From assembly GCA_049653045.1 (NCBI GenBank), contig JBASFN010000212.1, forward strand, positions 1-22,362: a stretch of 22,362 bases of DNA. The letters run 5' to 3'. The translations under genes were made by a program, and so were the position numbers. The notes beneath the pieces are model-generated. The model made no database searches, was not told the origin of the DNA, and saw only the letters and a list, made by a program, of their open reading frames with translations. The stretch comes from UBA7657 sp049653045. Its GTDB lineage: Bacteria; Pseudomonadota; Alphaproteobacteria; Micavibrionales; Micavibrionaceae. This document shows, piece by piece, positions 15,732 to 21,769 of this stretch (position 1 is the stretch's first letter; the number at the start of each line of letters is the position of its first letter).

Positions 15732-16880
15732 ATGCCGCACTCATTATTAGCCGATATTCAATCCAGCTTAGACACGAATATTTTTGTGAAGCTTTCGCTC
15801 GGCCACTATACGGGGCGGGAAAAGGATTTGAAAACCATCCATATCCGGCGGATCACCGTGAAGCGGCAGGAGAAATTGAGTTTTACCTACCGCTATAAAA
15901 CCCGCGACATCGTCAAAAATTTCGATATAGATGCGGCACTTGGGTTGATCGGAAACTATCTAGGCCGGGATTTTCAAAGCGCGGCACTATTCACGACGCA
16001 ATACGATCTGAAACTGGAGAACGGGAAGATCAAGAAATCGCCGCCCAGCCAGACGGACATTCCTTCAACCGATCACGACCGCGCCAAAAATCGCCTCGTC
16101 ACGACAAGCGGCAAACCATATCTGCATGCCCTTGGCATCACCGACGACAAAGGCACTGTTACCAAAACCGCGCAAGATAAATACCGCCAGATCGACAAAT
16201 TCGTTGAAATCGTCGCCGGGCTTATCAAGGACATCCCGCCGGGAAAAATCCGCAAAATCGCGGATATGGGATCGGGCAAGGGATACCTTACCTTTGCGCT
16301 GTATGATTACCTGACCGACGCCCTCAAAATGCCCATCGACGTTATCGGTGTCGAGGCGCGCCCCGATATGGTCACGCTGTGCAATAGAATCGCGGCGGAT
16401 TCAAACTATGATCGGCTGACCTTCTCGCAAGGGACGATTGAAAAGTTTGATGCATCCGGCACCAATATCCTGATCGCCCTCCACGCCTGCGACACCGCGA
16501 CAGACGATGCGCTATTCAAGGGGATCAAGGCCGGGGCGGAGATTATCGTCGTCGCGCCCTGCTGCCATAAGCAAATCCGGCGCGAGATGGAAAAAGGAGG
16601 GGCCGCCCCGGTTCTCGCCCCCCTGCTCCGGCACGGGATTTTTATGGAGCGGCAAGCGGAAATGGTAACGGACACCCTCCGCGCCCTCATCCTCGAATAT
16701 TTTGGCTATCAGGTAAAAGTCTTTGAATTTATCGGCGGCGAGCACACGGCCAAAAACGTTATGCTGACGGCCACAAAAACGGCCAAGGGGAAAAAGACAG
16801 AGATTTTAAAAACCATCGCGGAAACAAAACAGACATTTGGACTCTCGCGTCACGCGCTCGAAGATTTGATGGAAATTTAA
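15732..16880 (+). CDS. SAM-dependent methyltransferase, Methyltransf_32 (METTL25/GSTCD-like) family
   Basis: The 382-residue protein carries a class I methyltransferase domain in its C-terminal two thirds. The SAM loop is IADMGSGKGYLTFAL at about residues 176-190; LIALHACDTATDDAL at 238-252 and APCCHKQ at 265-271 are the signature stretches of Pfam Methyltransf_32. The N-terminal 140 residues form a separate beta-rich part (HIRRITVKRQEKLSFTYRYK). The cysteine pair and histidine of PCCHK suggest a metal or substrate contact. Human relatives with this domain include METTL25 and GSTCD; the bacterial substrate is unknown, with RNA or protein most likely. The ATG at 15732 has AGG about eight bases upstream. 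The family assignment is firm and the function is not. Confidence 0.9.
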   Translation: MPHSLLADIQSSLDTNIFVKLSLGHYTGREKDLKTIHIRRITVKRQEKLSFTYRYKTRDIVKNFDIDAALGLIGNYLGRDFQSAALFTTQYDLKLENGKIKKSPPSQTDIPSTDHDRAKNRLVTTSGKPYLHALGITDDKGTVTKTAQDKYRQIDKFVEIVAGLIKDIPPGKIRKIADMGSGKGYLTFALYDYLTDALKMPIDVIGVEARPDMVTLCNRIAADSNYDRLTFSQGTIEKFDASGTNILIALHACDTATDDALFKGIKAGAEIIVVAPCCHKQIRREMEKGGAAPVLAPLLRHGIFMERQAEMVTDTLRALILEYFGYQVKVFEFIGGEHTAKNVMLTATKTAKGKKTEILKTIAETKQTFGLSRHALEDLMEI

Positions 16881-16901
16881 TTTTTTCCGTTAAAAAACTC
16901 C

Positions 16902-16961
16902 TGTCATCCTGAGCACCAGCGAAGGATCCCGACGGGATGTTTCGCTGCGCTCAACATGACA
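16902..16961. repeat. Palindromic intergenic repeat (TGTCATCCTGAGC type)
   Basis: TGTCAT at 16902-16907 and ATGACA at 16956-16961 are the outer ends of an imperfect hairpin. Inside, GAGC pairs with GCTC, GCGAA with TTCGC, and ATCCC-GAC-GGGAT forms the tip. It lies between the convergent methyltransferase and TetR genes, where it could end transcription from both sides. It is of the same general class as the other repeats in the window but of different sequence. Confidence 0.8.
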
Positions 16962-16974
16962 CAATAGGAAATTT

Positions 16975-17595
16975 TTAATTTGAATGACTATAATTCTTCC
17001 CAATCCCCGCCACAAAAGTTTCAATCAGGTACGACATCATGTCCGATGCGGCACGCTCGCTCACGACATGGATTTTTCCCGTCTGTTGCAGGAAAAACAA
17101 TCCATGCACCGACGACCACAACACCCGCGCCGCCATTTTCCTGTTATCGTCCTTCCCCGCCGGGAATAAAGGCCGCAGAATATCCTCCAGCGGGTCAAAT
17201 ACCCGATCAACTTTGTCCTGATACCAGCCGGAGACACCGCCCTCCTCCGCACGGGTCGTAAACAGCATCATCCAGTAAGGATGGTGATCGCGGGAAAATT
17301 TCATATACCCGTTCGCTAGATTTTTAATCTCGGCGACAGGATTGTGAGCGGATTTTTTTCCGTGCCCTTCGCTCAAGGCCGCATACATTAAATCCAGCGT
17401 GCGGCCATTGACCTGCACCACGAGCGCGTCCATCGACTCGAAAATGTTGTAAATCGTGCCGGGAACATAGCCAATCTCCGCCGCCACCCGCCGCGCCGTC
17501 AAGCCCGCCGCGCCGTCCTTGCCCACGATGCCCCACGCGGCATCAAGGATCATGGTTTTTAGTTCTTCGCGTGTGTGATCGCTGCGCCGTGCCAT
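16975..17595 (-). CDS. TetR/AcrR-family transcriptional regulator
   Basis: The 206-residue protein has the TetR helix-turn-helix at residues 10-57 (REELKTMILDAAWGIVGKDG, LTARRVAAEIGYVPGTIYNIF) and a C-terminal ligand domain of the WHG/TetR_C_33 type (PYWMMLFTTRAEEGGVSGWY, ARVLWSSVHGLFFLQQTGK). Such proteins usually repress a nearby or their own promoter until a ligand binds. No transporter or enzyme lies divergently next to it, only tRNA-Ser, so the target is unknown. The ATG at 17595 sits behind an AGG-rich leader and a good promoter at 17617-17645. Confidence 0.93.
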   Translation of the reverse strand: MARRSDHTREELKTMILDAAWGIVGKDGAAGLTARRVAAEIGYVPGTIYNIFESMDALVVQVNGRTLDLMYAALSEGHGKKSAHNPVAEIKNLANGYMKFSRDHHPYWMMLFTTRAEEGGVSGWYQDKVDRVFDPLEDILRPLFPAGKDDNRKMAARVLWSSVHGLFFLQQTGKIHVVSERAASDMMSYLIETFVAGIGKNYSHSN

Positions 17596-17616
17596 GCCTG
17601 CCCCCTTGTTCCCCCA

Positions 17617-17645
17617 AGAATAGCATCATTTTGACCTGCGTTCAA
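17617..17645 (-). promoter_or_regulatory. Candidate sigma-70-type promoter of the TetR gene
   Basis: Read on the minus strand, TTGAAC (17645-17640) and TATTCT (17622-17617) are separated by exactly 17 bases. The -35 and spacer contain a loose palindrome, TTGAACGCAGGTCAA, that could be an autoregulatory operator. Confidence 0.6.
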
Positions 17646-17667
17646 TATTCTGGGGAAATTTATGGTT

Positions 17668-17695
17668 TTGATTTTCCGCGTGAAATCGCTATATT
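17668..17695 (+). promoter_or_regulatory. Candidate promoter of tRNA-Ser
   Basis: TTGATT at 17668-17673 and TATATT at 17690-17695 are spaced by 16 bases; the likely start is about seven bases before the mature tRNA 5' end. It lies back to back with the TetR promoter. Confidence 0.55.
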
Positions 17696-17709
17696 CCGCC
17701 CATCGAGAA

Positions 17710-17799
17710 GGACAGGTGACCGAGTGGTTGAAGGTACCAGTCTCGAAAACTGGCATAGGCGTAAGCCTATCGAGGGTTCGAATCCCTCCCTGTCCGCCA
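17710..17799 (+). tRNA. tRNA-Ser with anticodon CGA
   Basis: The 90-base cloverleaf folds fully. The acceptor stem is GGACAGG (17710-17716) with CCTGTCC (17789-17795). The anticodon stem is CCAGT/ACTGG around loop CTCGAAA, giving anticodon CGA at 17744-17746, which reads UCG. The long class II variable arm ATAGGC-GTAA-GCCTAT confirms serine. The T arm is GAGGG-TTCGAAT-CCCTC. The discriminator G and an encoded CCA at 17797-17799 complete the gene. The AT-richer DNA with the AlkB and BMT5-like genes begins right after its 3' end, a common place for integration. Confidence 0.98.
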
Positions 17800-17836
17800 T
17801 TTTTTCCTGCCACCATGCATTAAACTCGTGCCATCA

Positions 17837-17869
17837 CTAAAGTATATAACATAAGATATATACCTTTAG
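17837..17869. repeat. AT-rich inverted repeat after tRNA-Ser
   Basis: CTAAAGTATATA at 17837-17848 and TATATACCTTTAG at 17857-17869 form a hairpin with one bulged base. It lies five bases beyond the AlkB stop on the minus strand and could end that transcript, although it has no GC-rich stem or clear T tract. It may also mark the edge of inserted DNA. I see nothing else between the tRNA and the AlkB gene. Confidence 0.45.
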
Positions 17870-17873
17870 ATAT

Positions 17874-18455
17874 TTAAGGCACAGTAACTGTACGGAAAGT
17901 CACAGAAACACGTCTTTGCCGCTCCAACTTCAAACCACCAACAACATCCGACTTTCTCGCTGGAATGCCGTGTTGCCAAACATACCGTGCATCACCAGAC
18001 AAAATGATCAAACTGCATTTTTCTAAAAAAACATCACGCCTGACATCCCCTCTCGACAATTGCATCATGCAATCAGAACCAAGACTCAAAGAGGCAATCA
18101 CATCACCAAAACACGGCACGCAATCAATGTGAGCCGATATACCCTGACCGGGCAAATATTCGTTGACGATGGCTTGATTGGGATAGTCCTTAAAAATCCC
18201 TTGGGAAAGGAGCCCATTTTGAAGGGGCGCAAGCCAAATCGGAAGTTCGCCCAGATAACTGCTCGCCACGACATTTCGGGCTTTATAATCATATTTATAT
18301 CCGTAATGCTGAACACGGCGCTTTAGATCATTCAACCAAGGCTGGCTGTCAATCTGCGCGAGCAATACATCTTGCTCCTTGCCAGAAATAAAATTTGAAC
18401 AGTATCGCAGACCCTCAATTTTTGGTATTTCCGGTTTTTGAAGATCAAAAAGCAT
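17874..18455 (-). CDS. AlkB-family Fe(II)/2-oxoglutarate-dependent dioxygenase
   Basis: The 193-residue protein has a complete AlkB core. The iron ligands are H109 and D111 (SAHIDCVPCFG) and H162 (YVWQHGIPARKSD). NEYLPGQG near residue 98 and RRVSVTFR at 181-188 supply the 2-oxoglutarate contacts. Members oxidatively remove methyl groups from bases in DNA or RNA or hydroxylate modified uridines. The stretch LSLGSDCMMQL with ILSGDARYVWQHGI resembles the short bacterial AlkB proteins and the eukaryotic ALKBH8 core more than E. coli AlkB. It follows the BMT5-like gene after only five bases on the same strand, so the two share a transcript. Codon use and base composition are AT-richer than the surroundings. 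The substrate is unknown. Confidence 0.92.
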   Translation of the reverse strand: MLFDLQKPEIPKIEGLRYCSNFISGKEQDVLLAQIDSQPWLNDLKRRVQHYGYKYDYKARNVVASSYLGELPIWLAPLQNGLLSQGIFKDYPNQAIVNEYLPGQGISAHIDCVPCFGDVIASLSLGSDCMMQLSRGDVRRDVFLEKCSLIILSGDARYVWQHGIPARKSDVVGGLKLERQRRVSVTFRTVTVP

Positions 18456-18460
18456 ATTCG

Positions 18461-19087
18461 TTATTCATCTTTCTCAAAAACCCATGTGATAAAACGCGCA
18501 TGATTTTTAATTGCACTATCACTATCCAATGTATTGGCATGAGAATATCCTCGAAACATCTTTGGGTCAAAAGGATAGAAACCTGAAACTTTGTATCCCG
18601 CAAACTGCGAAGCATCCTTTAAACGAAAAACACCCTCGTAATGTGGGCTATCAACGGTCGTAATCAATATCCGTCCAGTAGATGACAAATAGTTCCCGGC
18701 ACTGTCTAAAAACTTTCGAATCATGACGTGATTTGGGTTTTGCCCATATTTAGGAGTCCGACTTCCAACATTCGGAAACTGGAATATGATAGTACCGTAT
18801 TGACTGTTGAGTGGGCTTTTTTCTAAATGCGTTGCGTTAACCCCATGTGAAACGGAAACGCTATGGCACATTAAAATGGCAGCATTCTCTTTGGCATCCT
18901 GTGACAAATCCTTCCTTTCCTCAAAAGTTGTCGCTGTCATAAGCGTGATACCACAAGGCAAGAAAATAAGGCTTTTAGCAAAACTCAGATTACCTTCTCC
19001 AATCAATAGGGTATCTCCCAAATCTTGCCATGGCTTGAGCCGTAATAATAAAAAAGCATCCACGGTGTTTCGGATTACATTAAGCAT
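18461..19087 (-). CDS. BMT5-like (DUF2431) Rossmann-fold methyltransferase
   Basis: The 208-residue protein shows the DUF2431/BMT5-like pattern. The SAM loop is LLIGEGNLSFAKSL at about residues 27-40. TATTFEERKDL follows, then VSHGVNATHL, the FQFPNVGSR motif at 102-110 (family: F-x-F-P-H-x-G), NHVMIRKFLDSAGNYLS, a GRILITT strand, and GYSHANT near the C-terminus. Yeast BMT5 makes m3U in 25S rRNA; the bacterial relatives are uncharacterised. The ATG at 19087 has a near-perfect ribosome site, AAGGAGGAG, ending four bases before it (complement of 19091-19099). A terminator-like hairpin lies just upstream. It leads the two-gene unit with AlkB. Family is fairly sure; RNA substrate is inference. Confidence 0.85.
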   Translation of the reverse strand: MLNVIRNTVDAFLLLRLKPWQDLGDTLLIGEGNLSFAKSLIFLPCGITLMTATTFEERKDLSQDAKENAAILMCHSVSVSHGVNATHLEKSPLNSQYGTIIFQFPNVGSRTPKYGQNPNHVMIRKFLDSAGNYLSSTGRILITTVDSPHYEGVFRLKDASQFAGYKVSGFYPFDPKMFRGYSHANTLDSDSAIKNHARFITWVFEKDE

Positions 19088-19109
19088 ACGTCTCCTCCTT
19101 TATTGTGAG

Positions 19110-19143
19110 CATAAAAAAACGCCACAGGCGAAGCTGTGGCGTT
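19110..19143 (-). terminator. Rho-independent terminator-like hairpin in front of the BMT5-like gene
   Basis: Read on the minus strand, AACGCCACAG-CTTCGC-CTGTGGCGTT is followed directly by a run of T. The stem is a perfect 10 bases (19118-19127 with 19134-19143) and the loop carries the stable CUUCGC type. It could end transcription of the 68-residue gene upstream. Because only about 24 bases separate the T run from the BMT5-like start codon, it may instead work as an attenuator for that gene. Confidence 0.85.
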
Positions 19144-19237
19144 GACATTGAATATATTCCTACATTTTTATCGAAGATGTCAAATGAAATATTTATAAAA
19201 TTATTGACACTAACTAACTATCCACCTTCTCCACCCC

Positions 19238-19444
19238 TCACTCCCCTAACATCCCCAATGCGGCCATGCGGTCGCCGGGTTTTAGTCGCAGGAAAAGTGT
19301 GCGGGCTTGTTTGATGTCGCGCTCTGTGCCTGTCTCGGCGGCGGCTTTGAGGGCGATCACCGCCGGGTCGGTGGGCGAGCGAATGAACGACAGCGCACTG
19401 GCCAGTTTTCCCATCGTTTCGCGGTCTATTTTTGTTTCGTCCAT
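19238..19444 (-). CDS. Small alpha-helical protein of unknown function
   Basis: The 68-residue product (MDETKIDRETMGKLASALSF, then DPAVIALKAAAETGTERDIK, ending DRMAALGMLGE) is charged and helical with no membrane segment or cysteine. I recognise no family. The start is supported by AGGA seven bases before the ATG at 19444. GC-rich third positions match the host genes rather than the AT-richer pair next door. A terminator-like hairpin follows 95 bases after its stop, which is consistent with a real transcript. Confidence 0.65.
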   Translation of the reverse strand: MDETKIDRETMGKLASALSFIRSPTDPAVIALKAAAETGTERDIKQARTLFLRLKPGDRMAALGMLGE

Positions 19445-19501
19445 TGTTTAATCCTGTGTTGTCATTGTTGTAAAAAAAATTTTGTCCTTTAATCCCAAAA
19501 C

Positions 19502-19588
19502 CGTCATTGCGAGGAGACCAAAGGCCGACGTGGCAATCCAGAGGGTCGCAGGCTGGATTGCTTCGTCGCTGCGCTCCTCGCAATGACG
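19502..19588. repeat. Palindromic intergenic repeat (CGTCATTGCGAGGAG type)
   Basis: CGTCATTGCGAGGAG at 19502-19516 and CTCCTCGCAATGACG at 19574-19588 are perfect 15-base inverted arms. A second perfect pair, CAATCCAG at 19534-19541 and CTGGATTG at 19553-19560, lies inside. The 87-base element lies between the 68-residue gene and sdhE. From memory this sequence class recurs as a dispersed repeat in many distantly related bacteria. No transposase is nearby. Confidence 0.9.
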
Positions 19589-19599
19589 ATCAACTCAAC

Positions 19600-19902
19600 T
19601 CAGGATGACGTTGGGGTTTTGTTTTGGGTCACTATCAATTCTTTCAACCTCTCGAAAACGCTGCTTCTCACCTCTGCCGGCGGGGGTTCCTTGCCCGTGA
19701 TCCAGTCGTATAGATCGGGGTCGTTTTGCTCCAGGAGGGCTTCATAGGCCGTCAAATCTTGTTCTGAAAACCCCGAAACATGGGAATCGGCAAACGCCCC
19801 CAGAATCAAGTCCATTTCCCGCGTTCCCCTGTGCCATGACCGATAAATCAGCCGTTTGCGGCGGGTTTCCAACTCCTCTATACTGTACACTTGCGATGTC
19901 AT
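19600..19902 (-). CDS. sdhE: FAD assembly factor SdhE (succinate dehydrogenase assembly factor 2 family)
   Basis: The 100-residue protein belongs to the SdhE/SDHAF2 (DUF339) family, which attaches FAD covalently to the flavoprotein subunit of succinate dehydrogenase. The diagnostic RGxxE motif is RGTRE at residues 25-29 in YRSWHRGTREMDLILGAFA, and LYDWITG lies near residue 70, as usual. The frame could extend to 19950, but the ATG at 19902 gives the normal length and a conserved start; no clear ribosome site is visible. It is divergent from the 19920 gene with start codons 17 bases apart. Proximity to recG is a known alphaproteobacterial arrangement, here with two extra genes between. Confidence 0.93.
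   Translation of the reverse strand: MTSQVYSIEELETRRKRLIYRSWHRGTREMDLILGAFADSHVSGFSEQDLTAYEALLEQNDPDLYDWITGKEPPPAEVRSSVFERLKELIVTQNKTPTSS
19856..19884 (+). promoter_or_regulatory. Candidate sigma-70-type promoter within the sdhE start region
   Basis: TTGCGG at 19856-19861 and TATACT at 19879-19884 are spaced by 17 bases and point to the gene at 19920, giving a leader of about 29 bases with GGGGAG as ribosome site. The promoter lies inside the first codons of sdhE on the other strand, so the two genes may interfere. Confidence 0.6.
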
Positions 19903-19919
19903 CAGGGGAGAATAGCGAC

Positions 19920-20501
19920 ATGAAGGATTTTTTGAAAGACAACATTGCACTGGTGGCGGCGATTGCCCTGCCCGCGCTGCTGGCCGTTGTTTTTGCGCTC
20001 TCGACCGCCTTGGTCAGTGTCGCGGTGGAAAGTCCGAAGCATGATTTCCTGATCGCCACCGATTATTATGAACAAAATTCGCCGTTTCAGTTGGACGTTG
20101 CGGGCGATCGGTTGACCATTTCTTACCTCGCCCCGGAAAAGGACGCGCAAGGAAACCCCGTCTACAGGAATGCCGCCCCCCGTCTCTGGCGCGTCCATGC
20201 CCCGGATATGTCGGTCGAGGAAATATCGCTGAAGGAACCCGGAGATAAAAAATCCGCCAGCATCGCCATCGCCGGCATCACCGATATTAAGGTACAGAAT
20301 ATCTCGCCCGGCCCGGACGGATATGAATTCACCAATTCCTATGGGTATGACGGCAACCTGATGACCGAAATTTTCTCCGGCGGGCGGCGGGACAGTGCCG
20401 TCGGCGTCACGAAAAACGGGCGACTCGTCCGCGTTAAAATCCCGGACGGCAACGGTTATTATTCATACAACACGCGCTTTATCGGATGGATCACCGAATG
20501 A
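19920..20501 (+). CDS. Membrane-anchored extracytoplasmic protein, function unknown
   Basis: The 193-residue protein has one N-terminal transmembrane helix (residues 9-34, ALVAAIALPALLAVVFALST) and a beta-rich extracytoplasmic part (HDFLIATDYYEQNSPFQLDV, RLWRVHAPDMSVEEISL, GRLVRVKIPDGNGYYSYNTR). It overlaps the DUF2157 gene by four bases (ATGA), so the two are coupled. DUF2157 proteins are often encoded beside a small GDYXXLXY-type partner; this protein has a similar position but the motif is not evident, so I leave it unnamed. The ATG at 19920 is chosen for its AGGGGAG ribosome site; upstream starts would run into sdhE. Confidence 0.82.
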   Translation: MKDFLKDNIALVAAIALPALLAVVFALSTALVSVAVESPKHDFLIATDYYEQNSPFQLDVAGDRLTISYLAPEKDAQGNPVYRNAAPRLWRVHAPDMSVEEISLKEPGDKKSASIAIAGITDIKVQNISPGPDGYEFTNSYGYDGNLMTEIFSGGRRDSAVGVTKNGRLVRVKIPDGNGYYSYNTRFIGWITE

Positions 20502-21757
20502 CCGCCGCGCTTTCCCCCGCACAACAGGAAGGATTGCAGGAAATCGCCCGCCTGATGGAGGCGCATAATCTTTCGCCCTCGGACATTAAAAAAATCCGGA
20601 AAAAGGAAACCGGCAAAGGTTATTCCAAGGGTGAATTGATCCTACGCCTGTTTGCCTATCTCGGCGGCACGTTGATTTTTGTCGGCCTTGGTATTTTTAC
20701 CCAGACGATCTGGAACGACATCGGCAGCCTCCCCCGCGTGATTATCACGTTTGGCTCGGGCTTCACCGCCTATCTATGCGCCCTGTTTTTTTCCTTTGAT
20801 GCGCGGCTGAGCAAAGTGGCCACGCCTGCCTTTCTCGTTGCTTTCCTGCTCCAGCCCGTTGGACTGTTTGTCTTGCTGAAGGAATATTTCCCCGGCGACA
20901 ACGCCGCGCTCGGCTCTATGATTGTCTTTGGGCTTCTGGCCATCCAACAGGCTTTAACATTCTCGAAATTCCGGCTTCCGTCCTTGCTGCTCTATAGCCT
21001 TCTTTATTTCATCGGGTTTATCGGCGGCTTTGTTGAATATTTCGATTTCGACCGGGGATTTGCCTCCCTCCTGTTTGGAATTTTTTTGCTTGGCGTTACT
21101 ATTGATATGCAGAGGCGAAATAACTTCAAAGACTTGACGCCGATTTTCTTTTTCATCGGCATGGCGTTGTTTTTCTCCGGCCTTTACTATTATATCGGGC
21201 GCACGCCGTTCGACCCGATTGCCCTTTCCTTTATCCTTGCCTTGCTGGGGTTTGCGGTTATCAAAGACAATAAAACGCTGTATGTCCTCTCTCTCCTTTA
21301 TATGACCGCGTATTTCTGCGGCGGCCCCGGCGGCGGATGGCGCGCAGGCTGGACACATTACAACGAACTTGCGGCTCTCTTCACCGGATCGAGCCTTGTT
21401 CTCGCCGGGCAGTGGTTGAAAAAATCGGCCTATATATCGCTCTATCCCGTCTGGATGTTCGTCGGCACGGCCTATGCCTTGGGCGGCGCCTATTCCATGC
21501 TGCGCGAAACACCGATCGAGCCGCTCTATATCATTCCGGCGGTTGCCTGTGCTTATGCTTCGCTCTTGATCCGCTCCCGCGCCGTCCTTGCCGCCTCCAT
21601 ACTCTGCTTGATTGGCTTTATCATTGACTTCAGTGCGCGGTATTTTGCCAACACGGTCGGCTGGCCTCTGCTGCTTATTTTTATCGGCTTTGCAGTTCTT
21701 GCCTCCGGCCTCCTGTTTTCCAGGCTGGCAGGGCGCATCAAAAACGCCGCGCCTTAA
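20498..21757 (+). CDS. DUF2157 polytopic membrane protein
   Basis: The 419-residue protein starts with a short cytoplasmic helical part (LSPAQQEGLQEIARLMEAHN, LSPSDIKKIR) and then has about 11-12 hydrophobic helices beginning at ELILRLFAYLGGTLIFVGLG, the region that typifies DUF2157. It sits in the inner membrane; the function is unknown. An ATG at 20486 is in frame, but the ATG at 20498 overlaps the stop of the preceding gene, the usual sign of coupling, and is preferred. recG begins 13 bases after its stop, so the three genes from 19920 probably form one operon. Confidence 0.87.
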   Translation: MTAALSPAQQEGLQEIARLMEAHNLSPSDIKKIRKKETGKGYSKGELILRLFAYLGGTLIFVGLGIFTQTIWNDIGSLPRVIITFGSGFTAYLCALFFSFDARLSKVATPAFLVAFLLQPVGLFVLLKEYFPGDNAALGSMIVFGLLAIQQALTFSKFRLPSLLLYSLLYFIGFIGGFVEYFDFDRGFASLLFGIFLLGVTIDMQRRNNFKDLTPIFFFIGMALFFSGLYYYIGRTPFDPIALSFILALLGFAVIKDNKTLYVLSLLYMTAYFCGGPGGGWRAGWTHYNELAALFTGSSLVLAGQWLKKSAYISLYPVWMFVGTAYALGGAYSMLRETPIEPLYIIPAVACAYASLLIRSRAVLAASILCLIGFIIDFSARYFANTVGWPLLLIFIGFAVLASGLLFSRLAGRIKNAAP

Positions 21758-21769
21758 GGAGAGGCTGCC

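Noticed and set aside
17559..17816. An 85-residue minus-strand frame across tRNA-Ser
   Set aside because: It is the antisense translation of the tRNA; the GGIRTLDRLTP-type string is a well-known false protein produced from tRNA-Ser genes.
17780..19200. Search for a duplicated tRNA-Ser 3' end as attachment site and for an integrase
   Set aside because: No direct repeat of the tRNA end and no integrase gene was seen, so no attachment site is annotated.
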